DNA of 26,354 nt from Chara braunii (GCA_003427395.1 BFEA01000042.1:3125090-3151443); one strand, 5' to 3'; numbered from the stretch's first letter, positions 8,830 through 18,604 are shown. A program made the numbers and translations. Notes: generated from the sequence alone by a model not told the origin.

Positions 8830-8975
8830 CGGGGAATAATGCCGCTTGTTATTCTGAACACTGCTCACAGAATGATGAAGATCCAAAAAAATAAAAATAA
8901 AAAAATAATGATGCTTGTTATTCTCTGCACCTGCTCAGAGAATAATGTGAATCTTGTTATTCTGAGCTAGTATCC
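8830..8975 (+). repeat. Degenerate repeat of GCTTGTTATTCT units
   Basis: AATAATG-GCTTGTTATTCT followed by CTGCTCA-AGAATAATG or AGAATGATG occurs about two and a half times, interrupted by an A-rich run at 8886-8906. Confidence 0.5.
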
Positions 8976-8999
8976 AATAGTCGGGCACATGTTCACCAG

Positions 9000-9810
9000 T
9001 TAGGCTGACTGGAACTGGGCTTCAGGGACTTTTTTTTTTACTTTTTTTTTACCAAAAAAGTTGAAAAAACACAGTCCTTATATTTCCAATCAAGACGGGG
9101 CAGGGTCCCACATTTCTACCCGGAGGACCAGGTCTGGCAGCATCAGCCAGTTTAGCTTACCGTCTTATACTTGCAGGGAGCTGAGCTACCCGCTCTCCCA
9201 CCTACAGTGGACCTAATATGAGAACTTTTAACCTGAATCCCTCGGATTACGAACAGCCTATCTCACTCCAGCAACATACCTCAACGCTCCTTCTTTCCCC
9301 ATAATATATCCAATTCATTGCTCCCTACTGAATCTAAGTGCTCTGCATATCGTTCGATTCCATTCACGTGCTCTGTATTGCATCTGATTCCATTCACGTT
9401 TGCAATGTCCAGATCTGTCCTGCGTGTTCACGTCTACCCTACCTTACCCACCCCACCTGGGTCCGAGGAGCTACCGCGCTGTTCTGACCTGACCTACACT
9501 AACTAATACTCTAACTACCAAACATGGCCGGCAAGACCAGGGCGGTCTTGGGGAGCACCTCCCGACTCCAGTGTGCCCTCTCCTAACCAGGCTACTGCGC
9601 CTCTACAGAACCGAGTGCATCTGGACCTGATGTGGTATGTGTAAGCACCTATCTAACCCCTGGTCCCAACTCCTCCCCTCAGCCAAGCAGCCAGGTCGAG
9701 AAGACTAGCCCCGGGGTCCGGTGATAACCCGCCAGCTGATTGTGAATTGCCCAGGTCTTCAAGAACCACCACAGTGAGTGGCGGCAGGCTTTCCCTTCCT
9801 TCGCCTTCCT
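9000..9810. other. Unassigned, includes likely LINE 3' flank
   Basis: A 30-bp direct repeat (9341-9370 and 9371-9400, both with GATTCCATTCACGT) is the only clear structure. The part from about 9530 to 9810 lies just downstream of the minus-strand LINE stop and may be its 3' untranslated region. I see no poly-A tail that would fix the LINE end. Confidence 0.4.
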
Positions 9811-11215
9811 TCACCAGTCTACAGCGATTGCCTGTCTCAGGCCTTCCTTAATCGCTGCTTTAACCTCGATATCTGAAAAAGGGCGCCTTTCAAATCTGGA
9901 GCGATTACGGTCCGCCCAGATTACTGCGCAAATTACGGCTCTGGCTACCTGTGCACATACAGCCATCCTCTCAGACCCGTGCAGTCTTCAGAGGTGAACC
10001 TCAGAAGCACCCACTTTTCGTTCCACTCGATTCCTTCACCACTCTATTCCTTCACCCCCCATTAACTGCCAGTGAGTGGCCCACCAATGCAAAATGCGTT
10101 TGGATGCTGGGCACTCCCATCAAAGGTGTCTTGTGGATTCAAACGGCCATCTACAGCGGGTGCAGCCCAACTCCAGTTCCACCCCGCAGGCACAAAGCCA
10201 TACTGCAGAGGGGGTCACCAGCAGTGAGAGCATCCACAACATGCCTGCGTGCTTTACATCCGGCAGGTCCAGCAGAACCCTCCACAGCTTCCTAAAATTC
10301 TCTGCCTCCTCCTGTAGGTCCAACGGGAGTACTGCGCTCCATCTTGCGATTGCCACAGACGCTGGAGTTCTCCGCAACCTATTCGGAATTGAATAGGAAT
10401 CGCCTGGTAAGTAAACTGTCAAGTTCAGTCCCTGTGAATGATTCTTCGAACTGCAGGATGAAGACTCGAAGGAGAGGGGCCAGCGGGCATCCCTGCCGTT
10501 GGGAGCATGTGAGTTGAAACAGTCTTGAGAGATGACTATTAACTTGCACCGCGGAAGAAGCTGCCGTATTGCAATTACCCACCTGCAGAAACCTTCCCTT
10601 AACCGCATTTTCCTCAGAGTCTGACTTGTTAGTAGGAAGGACCAGCCCACTCTGTCGTAGGCCATCTCGAGGTCTAACACAAGCACTGCCATAACTCTAT
10701 TCTCCACCTGCAGCATTTCGACTGACTCTATTGCTATCAAGATGTTGAGGAAGATCGACCTTCCCTGCACAAATGCCCCTTGGTCTCGCTCCACCAATCT
10801 CGGGAGGATCCTCCCCAGTCTTAAGGCCATCGTTTTTGCAAGAATCTTATAATCCACGTTCACGAGGGACTCCGAGGGAGATTGGGCAATAATTCCTCAC
10901 ATTCTCCTTATCTCCCTTCTTGAACACAGTGAGATAACTCCATACATCATCACTGCTCCCAAGCTTTCCCCAATCAACACATTGTTGTACACCTCCACCA
11001 ATGGCGGGCCCAACGTGTAGCAACAACAGAAGAATTCCACTGTGAGTCCATTCCTCCCCGGTGCTTTTCCTGCTGCAATCACTTCCAGCGTCTGTATCAG
11101 TTCTTCCAGCATTACAGGTCTGTCAAGGCTATGCATTTCCTGTGGTGTCAGAGCCACCTCTGTCTGCTGCCACATGTCACTCACCTGTGTGTGTGCAGCG
11201 TGTCCATTGACCTTC
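9811..11215 (-). pseudogene. L1-like LINE ORF2 remnant (reverse transcriptase and C-terminal part)
   Basis: The minus strand encodes pieces of a non-LTR retrotransposon ORF2. In order: an N-terminal RT approach with AGKAPGRNGLTVEFF; the motif KENVRNYCPISL in a second frame near 10880-10920; NVDYKILAKTMALRLG; DQGAFVQGRSIFLNIL; the motif-A region LVLDLEMAYDRVGW (catalytic Asp near 10674); RQGCPLAPLL in another frame near 10480-10500; then RTPASVAIARWSAVLPL and a C-terminal stretch with AVIWADRNRSRFERRPFSD, ending at a stop at 9811-9813. At least four frame changes and in-frame stops (10897-10899 and after 10120) break it. No FADD/YADD motif is visible, and the sequence passes almost directly from QGCPLAP to C-terminal sequence, so an internal deletion removed the catalytic motif C, thumb and linker. 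The endonuclease domain is absent: this is a 5'-truncated, dead copy. Confidence 0.9.
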
Positions 11216-11239
11216 TAGTAGTTAGGATGCTACGTGACC

Positions 11240-11395
11240 CCCAAGGCCGCGGATCCTGTGGCCTAGGAGGCGGCTGAGGAGGCCGACCTCGGGCCCGCGC
11301 CCGAGTTTCCGCGCGGCCGCCCCAGGCCCAGGCGGGGGCGCGCACGGGAAAACGGCGCGCGCACGCGGCCGTCGCACGTCGGCCTCTATGGCCCT
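11240..11395. other. GC-rich, CpG-dense patch
   Basis: The segment is dominated by GCGCGC, GGCCGC and CGGCC words, in sharp contrast to its neighbours. It begins close to where LINE similarity stops (about 11215) and ends at a poly-A run. It could be the 5' part of the LINE or an unrelated insert; no gene is visible. Confidence 0.45.
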
Positions 11396-11399
11396 GTTA

Positions 11400-11475
11400 A
11401 AAAAAAAAAAAAAAAAAAAANAAAAAAAAATTGGGGGGGTGTTTTTTGGTGTGTGAGAAAAAAATAAAAATAAAA

Positions 11476-11539
<64 letters not shown>

Positions 11540-11596
11540 ACTGATTGATTGATTGGTTGGGGAGGGGTCCTCCCTCCCCACCTCCCGGCACACTCG

Positions 11597-11669
<73 letters not shown>
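11400..11669. repeat. Poly-A, (GATT)n and (CA)n stacked simple repeats
   Basis: A poly-A run (with N at 11421) is followed by a tetranucleotide GATT tract from about 11477 to 11556 and a long CA tract from about 11591 to 11669. The low-complexity reading frames across this region are not genes. Three different simple repeats in 270 bp suggest microsatellite growth from a retroposon tail. Confidence 0.95.
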
Positions 11670-11670
<1 letters not shown>

Positions 11671-11837
11671 GGGGTTACAGCGAATAAGAGAAACTGGAAA
11701 GGGAGGGAGAGAAAACAACAGGAGGTTGGTAAGCCACACGAACCTACACATCAGGGGGATAGGAGGTACGGAAAGAAAACGGAGGAAGAAGGGGTGGAGC
11801 GACTACCTGCAAAAAAACAGCTGAATAAGGGCCCTCT

Positions 11838-12000
11838 ATCATTTTTTTTTTCCTCTTTTTTTTGGTATCCTGTTTTCTTTTCCTTTTTCTTTTTTTCTTT
11901 TTTCTTTTTTTTTTCTTTTTTCTTTTTTCTTTTTTCTTTTTTCTTTTTTCTTTTTCTCTTGTTCCTTTTCTTTTTTTCTTTTTTCTTTTTTCTTTTTTCG
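11838..12000. repeat. Polypyrimidine (T5-8C)n tract
   Basis: About 160 bases are almost purely T and C, built from TTTTTTC units. Strand-asymmetric tracts of this type can form triplex DNA; the Phe- and Lys-rich frames are artefacts. Confidence 0.95.
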
Positions 12001-12362
12001 CAAACGACGAATAAACTCGCCTCTTCAAGAAGGATTGACTCCCTAAACTGAGCAATGATGCCTCCCTAGAACGAGAAGAGAGGGGGCAGGGCCCGTCAGA
12101 GGCACCTCACATACACACGACAGGTTGCACCGCTTCGCGGATCAAAGAGGTAAGTGCACGGAGAGGAGGAATGGCACGACGGATCTGCACGGGAACGCAA
12201 ACAAGGGATCTGGCACCCATTCAGAGGCGGATTACTGAAGAAAACCTCTCCAACAATTAGGACACCGGTTCCGCTCACCCCCCTTGTCAAATCCTCACTT
12301 TGATTTTGTCGTTTTTTTTCGAAAGGTTTTTTTTTTGAATTTCGCCGCCTTCGCCCATACTG
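12001..12362. other. Unassigned spacer between two polypyrimidine tracts
   Basis: The spacer is of balanced composition. I see no gene, RNA or repeat motif in it. Confidence 0.4.
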
Positions 12363-12532
12363 TGTTTTTTTTTCTTTCCTTCTTTTTTTCTTGCGTGTGT
12401 GTTCTTCATTTCTGTTTCCCCCTTTTTTTCTTTTTTCTTTTTTTCTTTCTTTTTTCTTTTTCCTTTTCTGCTTCTCCCTTGTTTTTCTTTTTTTCTTTTC
12501 TGTTTTTCTTTTTTTTTTCCCCCCTTTTTTTC
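12363..12532. repeat. Second polypyrimidine tract
   Basis: The same T-run-plus-C style as 11838-12000, about 350 bp away, with a few G interruptions. Confidence 0.9.
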
Positions 12533-12554
12533 GTTGAGTTTGGCCCCCTTCTTC

Positions 12555-12634
12555 AGTCTTGGCGCCCACTGCTCGGTTCGATGGCCACGCCGGATTACAC
12601 CTCGATGCTCGGGTAGTGACGAACCGCCAAGACT
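12555..12634. repeat. 80-base hairpin with perfect 10-bp ends
   Basis: AGTCTTGGCG (12555-12564) and CGCCAAGACT (12625-12634) are perfect inverted repeats; a further CACT / AGTG pair sits inside. The size suits a small fold-back element or a structured RNA, with nothing to decide between them. Confidence 0.45.
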
Positions 12635-13073
12635 ATTTTAGGGCTGGAAACCCCCAGGTCGACTCATCACCTCCGATTGCAACGCAGGCGTTTTGTTCGG
12701 CCGAAGTATACTTGCTGAACCGAACGCCCGTCAGGTTTGTTTGAGCTCTGGCTTCACGGGCGACGGCAGAAGGGTACCGAAGGAGCAGCTGCGGGCTACT
12801 GTCAAGGTGTACCATGGACTATCAGGTGGATCAGGACTTGGTGGATCGGCTGATCGGCGACGATGAGGACGTGGTATAGTCATCTGCCCGCTCTACCCCG
12901 CATGCTCTTGCACCACGTCACTTTTTGCTGCAGCTGTTAGGAGAGTCTGCTCATCTGTCGCCCGAACACTGCTGCACCTGCACGAGCAAGGAATGTGCGC
13001 CTGTCTCCTCCTCCCATTCCTCCCTCTCAATCTATTACGCTGGTGTGCGAGTAAGTTACTATCACTTGGGGCG

Positions 13074-13250
13074 ATGGCGTTGCAGGGTGAGCAGAGGGAG
13101 GATGAGAGAGTCGACGTAGCTATTGAGTTGTCAGCCTATGTGCTTCTCGCGTTCATTGCGCTGCTGGCATTTCTCGCCTTTTTAGCTTTTTTGTTGCGTC
13201 TGCAGGCGCCGCCACCCCCATCCAAGCTTCAGCTACCCAAGCATGTGTGA
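13074..13250 (+). CDS. Hypothetical small protein with one hydrophobic segment
   Basis: This is a 58-codon frame starting MALQGEQREDERVDVAIEL, followed by a strongly hydrophobic stretch of Leu, Ala and Phe (roughly residues 21-42) and a PPPP-containing tail. The hydrophobic run would fit a transmembrane segment. The frame is open further upstream to an ATG at 12993. The stop overlaps the ATG of the next small ORF (13243), and GTAAGT/GTGAGC words nearby could be splice donors, so this may be an exon of something larger. I do not recognise it, and it may not be a gene. Confidence 0.2.
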   Translation: MALQGEQREDERVDVAIELSAYVLLAFIALLAFLAFLAFLLRLQAPPPPSKLQLPKHV

Positions 13251-13536
13251 CGAATGGCAGGTGTCACCCTCTGATGAAGCCGTGCATTTGTGGCTAGCGA
13301 CAGAAAAGCGCTTCAGGGATCACCACTACCCTCCCTGCTTTTGGTTGTCGTGGCTCGCCTCCCATAGTACGCGGAGCTGCCTCTGGGGATGCAACCGGTT
13401 TTGTCACTATTATGAGTCGCGTGCTGCTCTCGCATTGTGCAGAGAAGGATTCGGAAGAGTTGATTGCTTCAGCCCTTTGACCAGAAGAAAGGCAGTATTG
13501 TCAGATGAGGACCTACGTACTACCATGAGGATGTAG
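13243..13536 (+). CDS. Hypothetical 97-residue ORF
   Basis: An ATG-started frame beginning MCDEWQVSPSDEAVHLWLAT, ending ...DEDLRTTMRM and a TAG. It is Cys- and Trp-rich in the middle and of normal complexity, unlike most short ORFs here. I see no known motif. It overlaps the end of the frame at 13074-13250 by 8 bases, and a TTGCGTCTGCAG acceptor-like site at 13193-13204 lies upstream. It could be an exon of a decayed transposon or host gene. Confidence 0.2.
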   Translation: MCDEWQVSPSDEAVHLWLATEKRFRDHHYPPCFWLSWLASHSTRSCLWGCNRFCHYYESRAALALCREGFGRVDCFSPLTRRKAVLSDEDLRTTMRM

Positions 13537-13606
13537 TTTTTTTTAATCTACGTTTAATATGTTTTTTTACCAAATCGTCTTACCAAGTTTCTTCCCGAAA
13601 ACTGAT

Positions 13607-13805
13607 TGTTCGTTTTTCCCCCTCCCCCTCTCCCGAGTTCTCTCCCTCTCTCTCCCCCCTCCTCCTCCTTCCCCTTTTTTCTCTCTCCTTATCTGCCCCC
13701 TTCTCTTCCCCATCTCTCTGTATCTCTCTCCCCCTCCCTCCTTCATTCACCACCTCACCTCCCTCTCCTCTCTCTCTCTCTCTCTCCCGCCTTGCCTCTC
13801 TATCC
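13607..13805. repeat. CT-rich polypyrimidine tract
   Basis: CCCTC and TCTC words dominate. The right half (about 13720-13800) is the CT-rich head of the repeated module described next; the Ser/Leu/Pro reading frames are artefacts. Confidence 0.85.
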
Positions 13806-14610
13806 CCGATTCTTTTTTACAGATATCATCCACAGTGATTGGCTTCTTGAATGTATGATATGTAACGGTAGATGCACACATGTATGCAATATAGCACTCT
13901 CATGAATCGATTGAGTCATTGCGTGTATCTCTGTTTCATGCAATGTTTTCAAACAAGATCTCATACTTTTCGGCTGTAGCGGGATCACCTGCCATACCGA
14001 TGTAATCCCATACGCATCGCCTGGGGAAGGCATTGTTGATCTCCACGTCGGCGTCCGCCAGGTCGCTGCCTATGGAGTTACCTGGGTACGTGATTAGAAT
14101 GAATGGTACCTCGGAAGGCTATCCTCGGTCCCCCATAGCGGAACTTATTTTACCTCCCTCTTCTCCCCCTCCCCTCTCTCTATACCTCTCCCCCTCCCTC
14201 CTTCGTTCACCTCCTCGCCTCCCACTCTTATCTCCTCTCTCTCTCGCCCATCTTGCTTCTTTATCCCCGACTCTTTTTGACGGATACCATCCACAATGTT
14301 TGGCTTTTTGAATGTATGACATGTAGCGATAGAAGCACGCATGTATGCAATATGGCACTCTCATGAATCGATTGAGTCGTCGCTTGAATTTATGTTTCGA
14401 ACAGTTCTCATACTTTTCGGCTGTAACAGGAGCACTTGCCATACCGATGTAATCCCATACGCATCGCCCGGGGATGGAATTGTCGATCTCCACGACGGCG
14501 TCTGCCACGCCGCTGCCTATGGAATTACCTGGGTACGGGATTTGAATGAATGGTGCCTCGGAGGGTTATCCTCGGTCCCCCGTAGCTGCACAAAATTTTT
14601 ACCTCCCCCC
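13720..14610 (-). repeat. Tandem duplication of a ~450-bp module with peptide similarity on the minus strand
   Basis: Unit A (about 13720-14155) and unit B (about 14165-14610) align throughout with an offset of 447-461: a CT-rich head, a GAATGTATGA block, CTCATGAATCGATTGAGTC, TCATACTTTTCGGCTGTA, CCATACCGATGTAATCCCAT and ATCCTCGGTCCCCC. On the minus strand both units read a peptide containing CVWDYIGMA with TAEKYE, preceded by YPGNSIGS and a VEI(N/D)N motif. Unit B stays open longer (to about 14119); unit A hits a stop near 13945. A CCCATACGCATCGCC word is shared. I do not recognise the peptide family. It is either a duplicated exon of an unknown gene or a transposon fragment. Confidence 0.65.
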
Positions 14611-14626
14611 TCCCCCCCNCCCNCCN
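14611..14626. other. Poly-C with Ns
   Basis: Ns at 14619, 14623 and 14626 inside a C run mark uncertain base calls, as at 1918-2048. Confidence 0.85.
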
Positions 14627-14699
14627 AGTCTATGCTACCACTGTTCCCCGGAAAAAACGATCGGTCCTTTCGCACATTTCGCCCGTGCAACCCCGCACG

Positions 14700-14810
14700 T
14701 AATACCTGGCCCCAGGATTGTCGATTTCCACATCGGCACAGGTCGGACGACCACTTGTGGGATTACCTAGGCGCGCACGAGGATGATTACACAATCCTGC
14801 AGTAATAAGT
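14700..14810. repeat. Possible third, partial module copy
   Basis: TTGTCGATTTCCACATCGGC at 14716-14735 resembles TTGTCGATCTCCACGACGGC of unit B and gives CADVEIDN on the minus strand. Similarity then fades. Confidence 0.35.
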
Positions 14811-15535
14811 CCTTCCCTGTAATCTTTCTCCTTGATTTTTTCTCATTGTTTTTTATCCATGCTTCTACGCTTTCGCTCGGTTTCTTTCTCGGTGAGCCTA
14901 AGACCTTCCTTCAGGATTAGTCGCTTCCTGTGGATGCTCTCACAGCTCGGTGGGAAATGGCCATCGACCAGGTCTTAGGGTAGGTCTGCTTATTGTTCTA
15001 CCACTCCCTGGACCCCCTTTCCTACCCTGACAATTATTACCCAGATAATTATTACCCAGATATAATGACTCCATAATACACCTATGTCGATTCCTATTCA
15101 TTCGGGGAGCATCGTTGTAACGCTGTTACGTTGCCTTCGGCAAAAAGAGCAAGGATCATAGGCCGCGTAGTACGATTGCAGAACTGATTGTGGTTCACAA
15201 GATGTACAAAGGTTGTGCAACCTCGCCAACTAGTACCCTCTGGTTGCCCGTACCGATGGATAGGTCACGCACGCACGACACAGATATCCATATCAAATAT
15301 CTAGCTACCGAACCCCTCAAGGACAAGGCCTTTGGTCATCTGTTTTTGCAACTACCTGAATAAGCAACGATCCGGGCAAGTCGCGTAACATTCCCGAAGA
15401 TGGGTTGATTGGCTAGGTAATTCCTGTGCTCGCCTGACAAGGTTAATAAGGGTGGTGCCGATGTATTAAATCGGAGCATGATCAAGAGGCGTTTTACCGT
15501 TTCTTGTTTCGACATGTTTTTCATGGCGTACTCCA
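14811..15535. other. Unassigned region
   Basis: The segment has ordinary complexity with a short direct repeat ATAATTATTACCCAGAT near 15030-15060. A minus-strand frame (15336-15557) contains a non-repetitive stretch with SKQETVKRLLIMLRF but starts in the (CA)n tract and has no motif I know. No gene can be supported. Confidence 0.4.
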
Positions 15536-15560
15536 ACACACACACACACACACACACACA
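15536..15560. repeat. (CA)n tract, left side of artefact
   Basis: A short CA tract immediately precedes the adaptor remnant. A longer CA tract lies on the far side of the duplicated block (17222-17277). Confidence 0.95.
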
Positions 15561-15585
15561 ACATCTAGATGTGTATAAGAGACAG
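15561..15585 (+). other. Nextera/Tn5 mosaic-end adaptor remnant
   Basis: AGATGTGTATAAGAGACAG at 15567-15585 is the 19-base Tn5 mosaic end used in Nextera libraries. It is preceded by ACATCT, the last six bases of the inverted mosaic end, so ACATCT|AGATGT is what a mate-pair junction adaptor leaves behind. It is library DNA, not genome. Confidence 0.95.
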
Positions 15586-15732
15586 GCCCCACATCTTTCT
15601 CTATCTTACCTCTATTGGAGGAACATCACTCTCTACTGGAGCAACCTGACCAGACAGCGGACGCGGGCACTGAGACGGGGCCAGTTGCTCCATTCTATTG
15701 GTTGGGATCTTCACTGAACCTATTAGCATTGA

Positions 15733-15771
<39 letters not shown>

Positions 15772-16529
15772 CACCAGTACATGGCCCAGCTATCAGCCGC
15801 GGAAAAAAATAGAGTCGAAACATTTCTAGTTGGATGAATTTGGGCGCTCCTGTAGTGGCCCGTACGTTTCCTAAAATCGCGTAGCGTTAACCGGCACGAC
15901 TTTAGGAAGTACTGGTGGTTTAACAGTGCTCCAATCTATTTGTGGGGAGCAACATGTGCTGGGAACTGAGCCCAGCAGCCCTTCCTGAGAATTTTCAGCA
16001 GGATTGAGATACCGGCGCCATTACGGGAAGAGGGGGAAGAGGATGAAGAGGCCGGAAGGCGACTGGCCGAAACCGGTAGAGTCAGTTCGCAAAGCCGTCT
16101 CGATTTTTTTCAAGCTAATCTTCCGCAGCCAGACTGCGCTTGGGAGATTTTGAGATTCACGGGGATGCTCGCCTACGTTTCTAAGCTTTTTTTTTTTCCC
16201 CCCCCTTGTTTCCAACTGACTTTTCATTAAATTTCGAATATAAGTTTTCACATGCAATGAATTTGTACTACAATTCCCCTCCCTCTTTTTTGTATGTTTT
16301 TTCGGAAGTTGGTGCCAATAACTTAGTGAAGTTAGTGTGAATGCATCCTGCCTTCAATCGGAAGTTGGTGCCTATAACTTAGTGAAGTTAGTGTGAATGC
16401 ATCCTGCCTTAAATCAAGGAACCAAAGCATCTGGAAGGGTCAAAAGTAAGTTTAAGTAACAACAAAATAATCCTTGTTCAATTTCGTGGTGCGGGCAAAC
16501 TATAAATTTAACGAACAGTCAGATCTTCA

Positions 16530-16595
<66 letters not shown>

Positions 16596-17220
16596 GGATA
16601 CCTATTCCATTGTCTCTCTCCCTTCCCCCTACCGTGTCTTCTGCGTCCAAATGTGAGTCACTGAGTCAGGTATTTGCTACTTGCCTCAATCATCAGTTCA
16701 GCCCAAAATTTCCTGGCTTCGGCTGAGAACTACAGGAATTTTTGTGAAAATTGCTGGACAGCCTGGACCACTGAAAAAATTCTGAGAAAAAAAAATTAAT
16801 AGCAAATTCCAGTTAAAACACCCCACCACCTGAACCACCCTGCTATCCGGACTCCCCTATCCAGCAATACCGGTTGGTAAGAATTGATCCTAGAAACCCG
16901 GCATGAAGAAAGGACTAAGTACCCACAAAAAACACAATGGGAATCCGATGCAGATCTGTGAAACCGCGCGCTGATTGAGCGCAGGGTAGGAGCTCAAATA
17001 AAATTTTTGAGCTCCGCTCAATCCCGCGCTCAAAACTTCAAAAGCGCTTGAGCGGGGTTTGAGCGGGCGCGGGAGTATTTTTTTCCCCAGTAAAAAAATA
17101 AGCAAAAAGAAAAACACAAAATACAGGGTTGTAGATCGTTTTGAGATCTACAACCTTGTATTTGTTATTTTATTTTTTGAAGTCTTTCGGTTTAAAAAAA
17201 AAAATCAAAAACATAAATGA
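15586..17220 (+). repeat. Exact duplicate of 5547-7181, probable assembly artefact
   Basis: The block has a constant offset of 10,039 and appears identical throughout, including a 30-T run (15738-15767) and the CT tract (16535-16592), which would be expected to diverge quickly. It begins right after a library adaptor and ends right before an N. The MITE, GGGGAGC repeat, 56-bp duplication and hairpins inside it are the same objects as in 5547-7181 and should not be counted twice. Confidence 0.93.
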
Positions 17221-17221
17221 N

Positions 17222-17277
<56 letters not shown>
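17221..17277. repeat. Gap base N followed by (CA)n
   Basis: A single N at 17221 replaces the A-rich sequence that follows 7181 in the first copy. The CA tract to 17277 probably belongs to the same microsatellite as 15536-15560. Confidence 0.9.
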
Positions 17278-17278
<1 letters not shown>

Positions 17279-17779
17279 AACCCCAGCGTGACCCCTTTTT
17301 TTCTTTTGCAATAACCCATGTCATATGTCTCGTAGAAATCTTAGGGCCGACCTAGCCGCCCTCAGCCAGGCCAAAAACGAGGTAAGGGACCCCACACAGG
17401 GATTGAGGGCCTGGGTGAACCACAACTGTCGCGACCCCAACAGCCAAAGTCGAAAGGTATCCAGTCCAGGCCACCGGTCAAGCACAGACACTTGTTTGTA
17501 TGCAGGTACCCTGACAACATTAAGTCCGAGGGGGAATTCTGCAACTATACAATCCAGGCCTTTGGCTGTGACTCAATCTGGACGACTGAGGGGAGGAGAC
17601 TCGAGGGCAGAGAGCCTCGTCAAACACTACTTAAAGTTTGACCTGGAGGTGGTCAGCTATACAGGTTCAACGCTGGCTTGACTTTGACTTGACGGTGGCA
17701 TTATGCTAGCGCGACTCTTGCTAGACGCTGGCTGTGCATCAGAGCTACGGGCGACGACACGAGGGAGAGGCGACGCTGG
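17278..17779. other. Unassigned region with one 118-codon ORF
   Basis: A plus-strand ATG frame (17325-17681) begins MSRRNLRADLAALSQAKNEV and has no repeats, but no motif I know. AACGAG|GTAAGG (near 17379) and TTTGTATGCAG (near 17504) look like splice sites, but joining them leads quickly to a stop. I do not call a gene. Confidence 0.3.
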
Positions 17780-17784
17780 CATTG

Positions 17785-18085
17785 TATGCCAGGCATGCTG
17801 ATGTGGCACTGCCTGTAGTCTTCATGGCATGCTGATGTGGTGCAGCCTATGGTCTACGTGGCATGTTGACGTGGCGCTGCCTCTGGTATACATGGCGCTG
17901 CCTATGGTCTACGTGACATGCTAACATGGCGCTGCGTTTGGTATACGTGGCACTACCTATGGTCTACGTGGTATGCTGACGTGGCCCTGCCTCTCATATA
18001 CGTGGCGCTGCCTATGGTCTACGTGGCATGCTGACGTGGCGCTGCCTCTGGTATGTGTGGCGCTATTTCTGGTCTACGTAGCGCT
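17785..18085 (+). repeat. 55-bp tandem repeat rich in TGACGTGG
   Basis: A degenerate unit of about 55 bases, with CTACGTGGCATGCTGACGTG, GCGCTGCCTCTGGTATACGT and GGCGCTGCCTATGGT in order, is repeated about five times. Exact TGACGTGG occurs at 17867, 17977 and 18032, with near-matches such as TGATGTGG in between. TGACGTGG is a known bZIP-type ACGT-core binding word. The array lies about 450 bp upstream of the PBS, where an LTR enhancer region would be. Confidence 0.75.
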
Positions 18086-18299
18086 GTAATCGGTTTTCAT
18101 TGATGAAGTGGCATATGCCACCTGTCTTCGTTGTTGACATGGCATTGTCCACGCTGTCTCTATGAGGTGACTGGTTGCGAGGAAGAGGAAGATCAGGGTT
18201 GTGGAGAGATCGTGAATACATACTTGGTTGTCTTCATGTTGACATTGCTCCAGAGATGATGAGGGACTAATTAGACGTGTCATTTGGCACATTGAGGTT

Positions 18300-18538
18300 A
18301 CTTCAGATACTCGTTCAGACTGTCTATTATTGAAGTGTTGGAGGAGGGAGCCCAAAGCAGGAGTGGGCATTGTATTTCCTCTCCTTTGTTTAATTTTACT
18401 CCTCTCTTCTTCGTCTGTGTATGATTATCTCATCTCATTTTGTCTGGACACGATCTTGATTATTGGTACTCATCAGTTGTTGAAATTCATCTCGATTTGC
18501 ATTGTTGATAACCGTTTGCACGATCTGGGTTCATTGCA
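18300..18538 (+). mobile_element. 3' part of a presumed 5' LTR
   Basis: The primer-binding site begins two bases after TTCATTGCA, so the LTR should end with CA at 18538. The LTR start cannot be placed because no second LTR lies in the window to compare. The upstream limit given here is arbitrary; the LTR may include the 55-bp array. Confidence 0.45.
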
Positions 18539-18540
18539 AT

Positions 18541-18551
18541 TGGTATCAGAG
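18541..18551 (+). promoter_or_regulatory. Primer-binding site, initiator-Met tRNA type
   Basis: TGGTATCAGAG matches 11 bases of the TGGTATCAGAGC site, complementary to the 3' end of plant initiator-Met tRNA; the next base is A instead of C. Its position, 825 bp before the ATG of the ORF joined to gag, fits an LTR retrotransposon leader. Confidence 0.7.
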
Positions 18552-18604
18552 AAACTCTTCATTGAGATCTGCTGTCAGTTGTCAAGTGCTGGCGTGACAC
18601 CCAG

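Noticed and set aside
9121-9210. tRNA gene on the minus strand (TAGCTCAG word near 9180-9192)
   Set aside because: Only an A-box-like word is present; no D-stem closure, no B box and no acceptor pairing.
11545-12051. 168-residue Thr/His- then Phe-rich ORF
   Set aside because: It translates (CA)n followed by a T/C tract; no real protein.
15615-17117. ORFs in the second copy of the duplicated block
   Set aside because: They are the same frames as in 5576-7078, non-coding there too, and the block is probably a false duplicate.
17325-17681. 118-residue ORF as a gene
   Set aside because: No recognisable motif, no partner gene, and splice-like words inside lead to stops; length is compatible with chance.
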